64,000 nucleotides of DNA from Tipula vernalis (Eukaryota > Arthropoda > Insecta > Diptera > Tipulidae), in NCBI GenBank assembly GCA_958295665.1, contig OY282558.1, positions 309,600,092 through 309,664,091 on the forward strand. The letters run 5' to 3'. The first letter of the stretch is position 1; each line of letters starts with the position of its first letter. Under the pieces are notes generated by a model that was not told the DNA's origin, did not search any database, and was given only the letters and a program-made list of their open reading frames with translations. A program made the position numbers and the translations under genes. Below, one piece after another: positions 55,556 through 64,000 of the stretch.

Positions 55556-56165
55556 TCTATTGGAGAGGGGGGGGGGCCAAAGTCGAATAGATTAATCTAC
55601 CAGCTCCGTAACCTTCCAGTAGGGTGCGCATCACGTAAGCTGTTCTGGTCATGTATTAGGCAGCTGCGTGATGGGTACAACTGTGTAAGGGGTAACCTGT
55701 TCACAATTCGCAAGTGTATGTGCTACCTCCTCGTGGAAACCACTGGTAACTAAGGCCATTTGACACATTTTTGGCCATTTGGCACAGGCTAAAGAACGAT
55801 GCTAAAGGAGAAACCCTTGTCAAAAAACTCTAACCTAAGGTGGAACAGCATATGCCGATGGATGAATGGCTGATAGGTTAATCAGTCCAAAATATGCGGA
55901 CTCTGGATACCAGGCACCCTCCAGTTTGATTTAGCCTTCCTGTAATAAAGCTTGGTGACCTACAGCCAATTTGCAATTCCCAGCCACTCATAAGAGTAAA
56001 ATTAAACGGAAGACGGGGCAGAGTTAGGAATATACGGGAGTGGGACGGCCCTCTCGAAGTCCTGGGTCTCCAATGCTACCATCTTTCTAGCGGAACTACA
56101 TGCTGTAGTAAACATCTAAGAGGTAGAGCAATAAGCCCACGTAGTATGTATCACGTACCGGCCCC
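55556..56165 (+). pseudogene. RNase H-type non-LTR element, copy A, internally deleted
   Basis: A first part (55590-55745) encodes CIRQLRDGYNCVRGNLFTIR. From 56020 the sequence matches copy B at 61180-61260 (cgggagtgggac, ctctcgaagtcc) and then jumps to what in copy B is 61840-61900 (aagcccacgtagtatgtatc against gagcccagatagtatgcatc). So the RNase H domain is deleted. The 3' UTR seems to resume at 59700-59795 after 3.5 kb of other sequence. Confidence 0.6.
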
Positions 56166-56169
56166 TTGA

Positions 56170-57000
56170 ATTACGATCTCATCGAAATATGTTGTAGTAT
56201 ACCTTCCAGTCCTTGGAGCAACCGATCGAGTATTCAAAGAAATTCACTTGGAGCTGTTTTAATGCCAAATGCGAGCCTGTTGAACTTGTATGTATCCTTG
56301 TGAGTGATCATCATTTGAATTTTTGCACTCACATCATCCATTTGATGTACAAAGTACTTTTTGGGATTTTCCTCTGTTTTGCTGGAAAAATTCACTATAT
56401 TTTGTTTTGAGGTTTTGGATGTCCTTTTCGTAAATTCTGTTGAAAGAATTTCATTAACTCATTCAGCCAATTTAATTTTATCTAATTCATATAAATTTAT
56501 GTTGAGTTTCCTGATCCACATTCTTCTCAAAAGAGCTTGCCTTTCTTTATAGATAATATACATTTCCTCCCTATTTTGCCTTGACAACATCTTCTTGTGA
56601 TATGAACGAAATTCTGTATTTGTCGGTCACACCAATCAGTGTGAATCCTGCTCCCCCAACTTCAAATTGCTCGACTTTTCCTTCTAACTCGATATTCACT
56701 TCTGAATAATTTGAATATACATCATGCCCTTTTTTCTTCCAGTGTTTGCAGTACAGGTTTTCTTTGTTGCATTTGCCACTGTGGATATCATGATTGTTGC
56801 GCGTGCAGTGTAGGCATAGACCCGTTAATCCGATTGTTTTATAGTCGATCCGACAAGGAATTTTGATTCATTTTCATCAATTTTTCACAGCATGTCTTAT
56901 GTCATTCATTTTTCACAGCATGTCTTATTGAACCTTTTGTCATCTACGAGTGACTGGTTCTAATTAACCAACTATTTAGAAAAGTCGAAAATTTAGCTGA
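56170..57000 (-). pseudogene. Gypsy fragment: zinc knuckle to reverse transcriptase
   Basis: The minus strand starts near 56850 with CLHCTRNNHDIHSGKC and YCKHWKKKGHDVY (knuckles, the second with a Trp in place of Cys), then KVEQFEVGGAGFTLIGVTDK. After stops and a deletion, reverse transcriptase follows: QMMITHKDTYKFNRLAFGI and KTAPSEFL near 56300-56230, then LDRLLQGLEGILQHIS. It is a K02A2.6-like Gypsy relic without protease D-S-G and without motif C. Confidence 0.72.
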
Positions 57001-57079
57001 AAATTCAGCCTGAAGCACACAGCATAGACTTATCCGTTTGTCATCCGCTGGCAGCGAGACATTACCGAATACGAGATGT

Positions 57080-57950
57080 TCTAATCCCCATTAAACTCCA
57101 ACTCAACTTATAACTCAACCTTGTAGGAATTTTGTTTGGCCGATGCCCAATTTGCATTTTCAATAGGTGCATTCCATTTAATTTAGATGCTGAACCTCCA
57201 ATTCAACGTAGCCCCAAATTAATCGGCAACCCAACCCTCAGCTAAATTACCAATTCAATCCCAAATCAACTTGAAATCAACACTTAACCTAACCCAAAAC
57301 TCAACGCTGAACCCAAACCTAACCCCTCACTCAAATCCAACTCAACCTCCATTCAACTATTCAGCACTAATCCGACCTCAACTCAACCCTCAATCCAACC
57401 CTAAACTAAACCATAACTCAACCCCACCCAACCATCATCAAAACACTAAATCACCATGGTTCGAAACTACATGTGTACATGAACTCAACTTAATCTAACT
57501 CTAAATGAACCCTCAAATAAATTCACAACTCACCTCAAATCCCCAACGAGCCCAAACTCAACGCACTACTCAATCCCTAAATCAAACTCAACCCACAACT
57601 CTCCCCAAAAAAAATCCGAAACTGACCCTTCACTAAATCACAACTACCCTAAACCCACTCTCAATCTCTAATACGACCTCCCCCTCGACCCTCTCAAATT
57701 AACTCCAAACTCAACGCCCAACTTAATCCGCAAACGGTCAACTTCAACTCAACCCCAACTCAATCCTTGACTTGAAACCCAGCCCTTAAATCAACCCCGA
57801 GCTCACATCCAACACAACTACCAAATCAGCATGGCCTTCCACAAAACCAAATGCGTACACTAAAGCTAACATTTATCCAACCATCAATTCAACACACAAA
57901 TAAATCCTCAGCTTACCCAACTCAAGCCTCAAACTCAACCGCAAACTATA
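57080..57950 (+). repeat. Strand-asymmetric AACTCAACCC-like degenerate array
   Basis: About 870 bp where the plus strand is rich in A and C and very poor in G. Words such as caactcaaccct, aacccaaaactcaac and caaatccaactcaacc recur every 8-14 bp without a fixed period. The six-frame readings are low-complexity (NPT- or QLN-like), so not a gene. Confidence 0.8.
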
Positions 57951-57959
57951 CATAAGAAG

Positions 57960-59147
57960 ATGCTCAATTGCTCAGATCCTAGCATATTTATCCATCCCAG
58001 CATATTTTAAATAATTGGTCAACATGGTAATATCACCAATCTGGAGGCATATCACCAATCTGGAGGCATTCCCACTCTGGAGGAAGCAACATATACTTGG
58101 ATTCTCCAAAATTCAAGCAACAATATTCAGTGATTCTCCTTGGGCTTTGGTTGATTGTCATTGCGAAAGCAAGAAATGCTGGGAGAAATCGGTGGAAATC
58201 ATTAGAATGTGTGAAATTAGTAAATCTTCTCCTTTACCTTTACCAATATTAAATCGTTGATTCAATCACATTCGGCATCAGTTTTTTTATTGGAAAAAGC
58301 ATTATTGGTGAACCACAAATTTCAAAAGTAGTATGTGCCGTGGCATTCTGGATGGCTCCAAAGAATTAGGAAATTCTATTGAATATTTGACACCTTGATA
58401 GTCATATACAACTGTGTCAATAGATTAACCGATATTTTATGGATGGCGTCATTCTTGGGAGCTAACATTGCATTTATGCAGAGCCCATCATGATTCTTGA
58501 AGTTGTTTGAAATGTTGAGAACAACGTTCATTTCAAACTGATGGCATTTGCTCCAATGCGATTTTGAATAAATTCACCAGATGATTGTTTTCGTGGAAAT
58601 GAATAGCACAACGTTGATTTGTAAAAACTTGGAATCGTTGCCAAGTAGGGGAAAACGTGAACCGATATGCCACGATTTCCACAATTAACTGTTTACTCAT
58701 AAACAGGAAACATATTCTGTTTGAAACTTTGAAATTATCAAATTGGAAAACCAACCAACCCTAATCGAAAACGTCGGGAACGACGGACCGAAGCAAGTTT
58801 TAATTTAAAATATTTTCCAGCGCTTCAATACATTTTAGTAAATCCCAAGTTGGCTAATGGATGCCACCACCTTTTGACATTATTTGACCGGTCACCCAAA
58901 ATTACGATCGTTCTGTTGAAACACAATATTATCTAAACCAAATTGATGTAATTCCGGTTGTAAAAAATTCTGTACGCATATCATGATAAATGAGTTCACA
59001 TTTGTAGCGCAAAGAGGCGATCGTTTGGTAGAATTTATATTTCACAAGTAATGTTATATTTAAAACACTTTGAGCTACGACCTTACCCTACATCATGTAC
59101 AGTCGTTATCATAAGAAGCAGAAAACATAGCAGTACGTCAAAATATG
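57960..59147. other. Stretch with unassigned open frames
   Basis: A plus frame (58015-58260; NLEAFPLWRKQHILGFSKIQ) and a minus frame (58533-58754; FTFSPTWQRFQVFTNQRCAI) have some protein-like character but no family I know. They may be relics of retroelement coding sequence. A perfect 14-bp direct repeat (tatcaccaatctgg) occurs near 58030 and 58050. Confidence 0.35.
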
Positions 59148-59149
59148 TA

Positions 59150-59392
59150 AATTGAAATCCTGATATAACAAACATTTAAGGAAAAGCAAAAAAGTTTTTT
59201 ATAAACGGAGGTTTGTTATAAATGACATCGTTTATAATAAAAGCAGTTTGTTAAATCCGAATTTTTTTTAGAAAAAAAATGTTGATAGATTTTTATAGTA
59301 AACTTGTACGCGAAAAATTTGCTATAATGTTATAACCGAAGTGTGTTATATCCAAAGCAGTTTTTAATTACTGCTATAGTGGGATTTCACTG
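59150..59392. mobile_element. pogo/Tigger-like MITE, 243 bp, TA-flanked
   Basis: Left end AATTGAAATCCTGATATAAC and complemented right end CAGTGAAATCCCACTATAGC match in pattern, as in pogo/Tigger termini. TA borders both ends (59148-59149 and 59393-59394). Inner parts repeat tttgttataaa-type words. No coding capacity. Confidence 0.72.
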
Positions 59393-59699
59393 TATTTTAA
59401 TTATCAACACCGGGTGTTTTAGTTAATAAAAATTTTTAAATAATTGAAAAGTGATGCACTCGAATTATAAAACATCAACTATAATAAAACCCAAATTAGA
59501 ACAAAAACTTATAAAAATTAATATTTTGTCCAAAATCCTTCTTTTTCTGTAACTGTATCCGGCTTTCTATAGGACACAATTTATTAATCCAGAGACAAAA
59601 TCGTTATCACCAAGCAATGCCTCCCACTTCGGGGCTGTAGGGCGACCACTACAAGAGTTCAATTCCGAAATAATCAGCGAACCAATTTATTGTATACGC

Positions 59700-59796
59700 A
59701 AAATTTCATAAAGAACTTGAATATTGACCGGACGGATAATTAAGCAGGGTCCAGCACAATAGATCTTTTAGGTCGCAGTGCGAGGTGGCTGATCGC
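59700..59796 (+). repeat. 3' end of the RNase H-type LINE, copy A
   Basis: ttgaatattgaccggacgga through ggtcgcagtgcgaggtggct matches 61928-61999 of copy B. It directly abuts Tc1 transposase sequence. Confidence 0.75.
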
Positions 59797-60202
59797 CGGG
59801 TAAGCGGTAAGCATGAACGAGAGAACACATAAACGGGATGTTGTAAGATTGGGAAAAAGTGCTCTGGAATAAAGAGTCTAAATTTCTCACCTTTGGTTCA
59901 AACAGAACCACATTAGTCCGTAGATCGAAAGAGGAACGAGTATTTGAATCCTGTATTACACCAACAATAAAACATGGAGGAGGATCAGTCATTATTTGGG
60001 TTTTGTTGGCCGTACCTCTGTGTTCGATTTGTTCAAAATAGATGGTATCCTTAGAAAAGAAGGCTACAGGAAGATTTTGGAGAGGAACGCCATTTCATCT
60101 GGAACATGAATAATCGGCGAAAAATTCGTGTTCACACTGCCAAGATAAGCCGTGAATATTTAGAACTGGAGCACAGAGGGAAAATTGTTGTTAAGAAATG
60201 GC
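59797..60202 (+). pseudogene. Tc1-type transposase middle part
   Basis: Reads TREHINGML then DWEKVLWNKESKFLTFGS (first catalytic Asp replaced: canonical S-D-E-S is N-K-E-S here), RRSKEERVFESCITPTIKHG, GGSVIIWVLL, then in other frames FKIDGILRKEGYRKILERNA, EKFVF and HTAKISREYLELEHRGKIVV. The Q-D-N-D segment with the second Asp is deleted. It is cut off at the KKW residues where LINE copy B begins. Confidence 0.82.
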
Positions 60203-60205
60203 TCC

Positions 60206-61060
60206 AAGCTGGAACATCGCGAGATCACAGCCAGATTAGGTGGTGAGTCAGTAACCATCAGGGCCGTAAAGGGTTGTCCCCAAGGAGGGGTACTATCTCC
60301 TCTTTTGTGGTCGTTGGTTATTAACAGACTACTGGTCCTTCTGAGTAGCCATGGGTTTGATGTCCATGGCGATGCGGATGATGTGGCTATCATAATTAGA
60401 GGCAAGTTTGATGGGGTCATCTCTGATCTCATGCCAAATGCACTCGATTTAATATGACAGTGGTGTGATCCGGAAGTACTTAGTGCCAATCCAAACAAAA
60501 CTGTCCTTGACTCTTTTACGAGTAGGAAAAAGCTGTCGCTTATAGCTCCCTCGCTAAACGGTGCTATTGTTCCTTTTTCCAAAGAGGTTAAATAACTAGG
60601 GGTTATTCTGGATCAAAAACTGAACTGAAAACAACATTTACTGAAAGTTCAAAATAGAGCCACCAAAGCTTTTTGGGCCTGTCAGAGACTCTGGACGTAC
60701 TTAGGGACTACAACCAAAAATAATCTATTGGTCGTTTCTAACAACCATTAGGCCTATGGTCACCTACGCACGCATCGGTAGTATGGTGGCCTAAAACTGA
60801 ACAGAGGACAGTGCAAACTTTATTGAATAAGGTTCTGAATCGGTGTTACGGGCTCAATGAAAACATGTCCAACCGCAGCCATGAAGGCACTCCTAGGACT
60901 AACTCTGTTACATCTGCATATTAAAAAGGATGCTGGTATTATGGCCCTTAAGATGCGTGCGAGGGGAAATTTCAAACCAGGCAATATGATGGATCATCTG
61001 GAAAGTTTAGACAGACCCAACCATAGGATTGCCTTCCGGCTGTATGCCAACTAAACTGGA
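60206..61060 (+). pseudogene. Reverse transcriptase part of LINE copy B
   Basis: The frame reads HREITARLGGESVTIRAVKG, CPQGGVLSPLLWSLVINRLL (motif B) and FDVHGDADDVAIIIRGKF, where motif C is D-A-D-D instead of Y/F-A-D-D. Then ALDLI and a stop, PEVLSANPNKTVLDSFTSRK, VILDQKLN and RATKAFWACQRLW (thumb), and MKALLGLTLLHLHIKKDAGI. Several stops interrupt it. Confidence 0.82.
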
Positions 61061-61089
61061 CTTCCACAAGCCATTTTGTATTAGGTTAC

Positions 61090-61854
61090 CTAACCGGGAT
61101 AAATGGAGAACAGGCAGACCATGCTTTGAGCGAAGGTCAATGGTATGGTTTACAAATGAATCAAAAACAGAGGAAGGCGCGGGATAGCAATACACGGGAG
61201 TGGGACTGCTCTCTGGAAGTCCTTGGGTAACAACGCTAACGTCTTTCAAGCAGAAACGCTAGGATGGGCATAGCAAAAGACCTAAACGATGCAAAGGTGT
61301 ATATTGTGTCAGACAGCCAATCGGCCTTGAAAGCTCTTAGGTCTTGTACCATTGAGTCAAGACTGGTATTGGATTGTCTGAAGGTGGTTAAGCATCTGGC
61401 AATCTCAAATAAGGTGACACATGTTTGGGTGCCAGGGCGTACTGGAATCATGGGAAATGGGGCAGCTGATGGCCTCGCCCGCGAGGGTTCTGCCTCCCCA
61501 TTCATTGGACCAGAGCCCTTCTGCGGCGTCACTAACGGGCACCTTAGGCGAGCGGTAAAACGCTGGGAGGATGTGCAAAAGTCCTCCTATTGGCGCAGAA
61601 TTCCAGGTTTGCGACAGGCGAAGAAATTTATATCACCTTCGTCAGTCAGGGTTAAGGAGTGTCTTGAACTTAGAAAACCTGAGTTGAGGGTTATTACTGG
61701 CTTCCTCACAGGTCACATCCCCTTAAGGTATCACCTTAAGAAAATGGGCCTAAGTATGACCGACGGATGCTGCTTATGCGACCTGGAAGCGGAATCAGCG
61801 GAACATTTTCTGTGTCATTGCCCAACCATCTCCGCAAATGACTGCAACATCTAG
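61090..61854 (+). pseudogene. RNase H and C-terminal knuckle of LINE copy B
   Basis: A first RNase H strand with GIAIHGSGTALWKSLGNNAN lies near 61185. After a frame shift at about 61260 the frame is open for 196 codons: VYIVSDSQSALKALRSCTIE (Asp), VTHVWVPGRTGIMGNGAADG (H-x-G-x-x-G-N-x-x-A-D), LAREGSASPFIGPEPFCG. A knuckle, CCLCDLEAESAEHFLCHC, closes the protein as in I, LOA and R1 elements. Confidence 0.86.
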
Positions 61855-61995
61855 GAGGGAGAATAATGAGCCCAGATAGTATGCATCATATACCGGCCGG
61901 TAGTATTATCAGGTTCATTAAGAGCCTTAATATTGACTGAACGAATAATTGAACAGGGTCCATGCATAAAAGATCTTTTTGGTCACAGTGCGAGG

Positions 61996-62202
61996 TGGCT
62001 TAAAAGAATGCAGAGATTGTGTGCAGCTGTATTAAAGGCGATAGGTGGACATATTGACGAATCGCGAATTTAAGTTAACAAACAAACAGATTGCTTTTAC
62101 AACTGTTAAAGTACAGAATAAAGTTTTATTTTATATTAGTATTTGATATGTTTTTGTAATATCTTGATGGTAGGTAGGTAAACACTTTTAATCGGTAGTG
62201 TA
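61996..62202 (+). pseudogene. Tc1-type transposase C-terminus and right TIR
   Basis: LKRMQRLCAAVLKAIGGHID matches the end of Tc1 transposases (pattern R....V...KGGH..Y). The stretch ends with the TIR-like word AACACTTTTAATCGGTAGTG (to 62200), whose complement CACTACCGATTAAAAGTG is typical of Tc1 ends, followed by TA. The left TIR was not found. It is separated from the middle part by LINE copy B, with about 50-70 residues missing. Confidence 0.72.
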
Positions 62203-64000
62203 CATACAAACATTTCAGATACGTTTTCTCTCATACTTAATTGAAATTAAGATCACTGATTTATCAAAGTTGAAAATTGAAACTTTAAATAAGTTGGCTT
62301 TGGCAGATCTAACCATTGTAACTAACCGTTTAAAGAATTCGCCTCAATGTTAAGTTAGTACTGTAGTAGATAAGTGATCAATCGACCATTTTAAAACTAA
62401 TCGAAAGATTTACAATTCCAGTACAACTCTAATTAACACTAAAAAATCGACGATATTACAAAAATTAAATTTTGGGCGAATAACTAAAACTAAAATGCGT
62501 TTGGTTTTTTTTACGGTTTTTAGTTTCGAAACTTTTTGTCGCCAAAACTAAGCAGATTGTCACATTACTCTGACCGAATTTCGTTTATAAAAGTGTATCT
62601 ATGTTAATGTATGTTTATCTATATCTGCTCTATGTTAAGAACCAAGTCATTTTCAAAATTTTGAGAGAGGAGCCCTTTGTACACGTGGCCCATTACATTA
62701 AAAATTAAATAGAAAGTGTTGTCAGCAAAACAAAGAGCATCTAAACATTTTGAGGCATTAGCCTTAATTTATTGAACATTTTCTAATCGTTTTTGAAAAT
62801 TTTGTATGGAAGGAACTTAACCAAGCAGTTCAATCACTTTGCAGTTTTAATGCAAAGTAAGGCCACCAGGACTCGGAAGATGTATGTTTGTTTTTGATCT
62901 AGAGGACATACAGGCATCATTTTGCGTGTGCAATGGTTAATCTTCATCCATTTCCTTTAAAAGCTCGAGTTATTCAATTTTCATGACCTTAGTGTTTTAA
63001 GAAACTAAAAAAGCAAACATGTTGTAATCAAAGAACTATACTGTAGCAAAATCAAATATGCCTATTGTTACTGTCAAATAAAGTTCAATAAAATTTGATA
63101 CAGTATGGCCGACATGTAACCAAACCAAACCTGTTGCAAACCAAACTTAAACCCTTTACTTAATAAAACAATCTTTAAATCGCTCTACTTGAGTCTTAAA
63201 TTCACACAGTTTAGAAAGATCAGCATTTGAGTGGAATTTGAAATTATAATGAGTGGGATTAAAAACAGCTTATTTTGAATTTTAAATTAGTTTCCAATAA
63301 AATTTAATTTATTTTCACATTTTTCATTCAAGCATAAATTCCAATTTTTTAAATGAAAGTGTTAAAGATACATTTGAAAAAACTTTGAATAATATGTGTG
63401 AGATTTGCTCAAAAGTTTGATTTACAGGTAAAATTTGACAAAAAATGTCAGTAAACCATTAGGCTTGATTTTGAATAAAATTATTACAAAGTTGACTCAA
63501 GGATTTTGTTTTAAATTATTCAAACAGTAATGCCGGTCTCATGAAATTTACAGACATTGCCTCCAAATTTCGTGCATCATAACTCCTTCAATATTTTCAA
63601 ACGTGCACAATCATTTTTATGTCGCTTACAATTATGGTGTTCGTTTGAAAAATAATGAATGAGTAATAACACAGGACTTTTGGAGGTAATGATGTTAACG
63701 GTAATGATATTAATATTGATCGTGTAAAGCTTGCATAAGCGTTTTATATTTATTTTCGGTTACGTGTGAAAAGTTTACGGTGAATCTGGACCAAAATAGT
63801 ACACATTAACCAAATGTATTTAGTCCCATTGCTTTTCTATTGGAAGTGCATTTACAAAATTGTAAATCTTTCAAAAGAGGGTAGATTAAATATCGGTTCA
63901 CCATTGGGATTCGGAGTGCAAAGAACATTCAGTTCTATGGAAAAAAATGGATGAACTTGCACCAAACAAATTTAAGATTCAAACGGAAGCGGGGATGATT
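62203..64000. other. AT-rich non-coding stretch to the window end
   Basis: No gene or repeat family recognised on either strand. Confidence 0.4.

Larger units (their letters stand above)
60203..61999 (+). mobile_element. RNase H-type non-LTR retrotransposon, copy B, 5' truncated
   Basis: Starts inside reverse transcriptase and runs through thumb, RNase H, a cysteine-histidine knuckle and the 3' UTR, ending at about ...gcgaggtggct where Tc1 C-terminal sequence resumes. 5' truncation at insertion is normal for LINEs. The clade is I/LOA-like, judged by RNase H inside ORF2. No poly(A) tail is obvious. Confidence 0.78.

Noticed and set aside
57271..57498. 75-codon frame rich in N, P and T
   Set aside because: Low-complexity translation of the AC-rich array.

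Overview
The window looks like nuclear DNA of an insect, most likely a brachyceran fly. It is AT-rich, has GT-AG introns, short ATGT and AT microsatellites, and many insect-type transposons (Gypsy, Copia with a half initiator-tRNA-Met primer site, BEL/Pao, Jockey-like, R4/Dong, RNase H-bearing non-LTR, Penelope, Tc1, mariner, hAT, PIF/Harbinger). The genus is not determined; a tephritid-like fly is only a guess. Almost everything recognisable is transposon-derived. I see one good host-gene candidate, a first coding exon at 16407-16634, and one weak non-coding exon candidate near 52.7-53.1 kb.

Layout. 1-2.4 kb: decayed Jockey-type non-LTR element. 2.4-6.25 kb: Gypsy element without recognisable LTRs. 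6.3-9.14 kb: ~115-bp repeats in inverted arrays, and a 2.16-kb DNA element with 43-bp terminal inverted repeats (TIRs), GGGCCC ends, a 3-bp CAG duplication and a SANT/zeste-like exon. 9.3-10.5 kb: non-LTR fragment. 10.84-15.21 kb: Gypsy element with 189-bp LTRs and an ATTTG duplication. 16.4 kb: host-like exon. 19-20.1 kb: R4/Dong relic. 20.6-22.8 kb (minus): second copy of the 9.3-kb non-LTR family. 22.8-23.6 kb (minus): mariner relics. 24.0-28.6 kb: inverted CGAAAGGCCGAA arrays bracketing a nearly intact two-gene PIF/Harbinger element (24827-27780).

31.1 kb: Penelope tail. 31.62-36.03 kb (minus): full-length but broken Copia element with an ATTGA duplication. 36.4-42.3 kb (minus): BEL/Pao-like relic with an envelope-like remnant, split by a Gypsy element with ~270-bp LTRs (37.6-41.0 kb). 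42.8-45.2 kb: unclassified ORF relic and small hairpin elements. 46.7-49.56 kb: Gypsy tail, a fold-back made of seven plus seven AACGCGATAT units, and a second PIF/Harbinger relic (transposase plus MADF-type gene) carrying a 486-bp hAT MITE with a perfect 8-bp duplication. 51.1-51.9 kb: a TA-flanked MITE inside an older inverted repeat. 55.4-62.2 kb: Tc1-like fragments interleaved with two copies of an RNase H-bearing non-LTR element, a Gypsy fragment, a strand-asymmetric AACTCAACCC-like array and a pogo/Tigger-like MITE.

How the pieces work together. The only module that might recently have functioned is the PIF/Harbinger pair: an open four-exon SANT/Myb-like gene and a three-exon DDE transposase gene facing each other inside TIRs. 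The transposase gene appears to carry one splice-acceptor lesion. The palindromic arrays and MITEs are non-autonomous and would need enzymes from elsewhere. No CRISPR array, operon, rRNA or tRNA gene was recognised.
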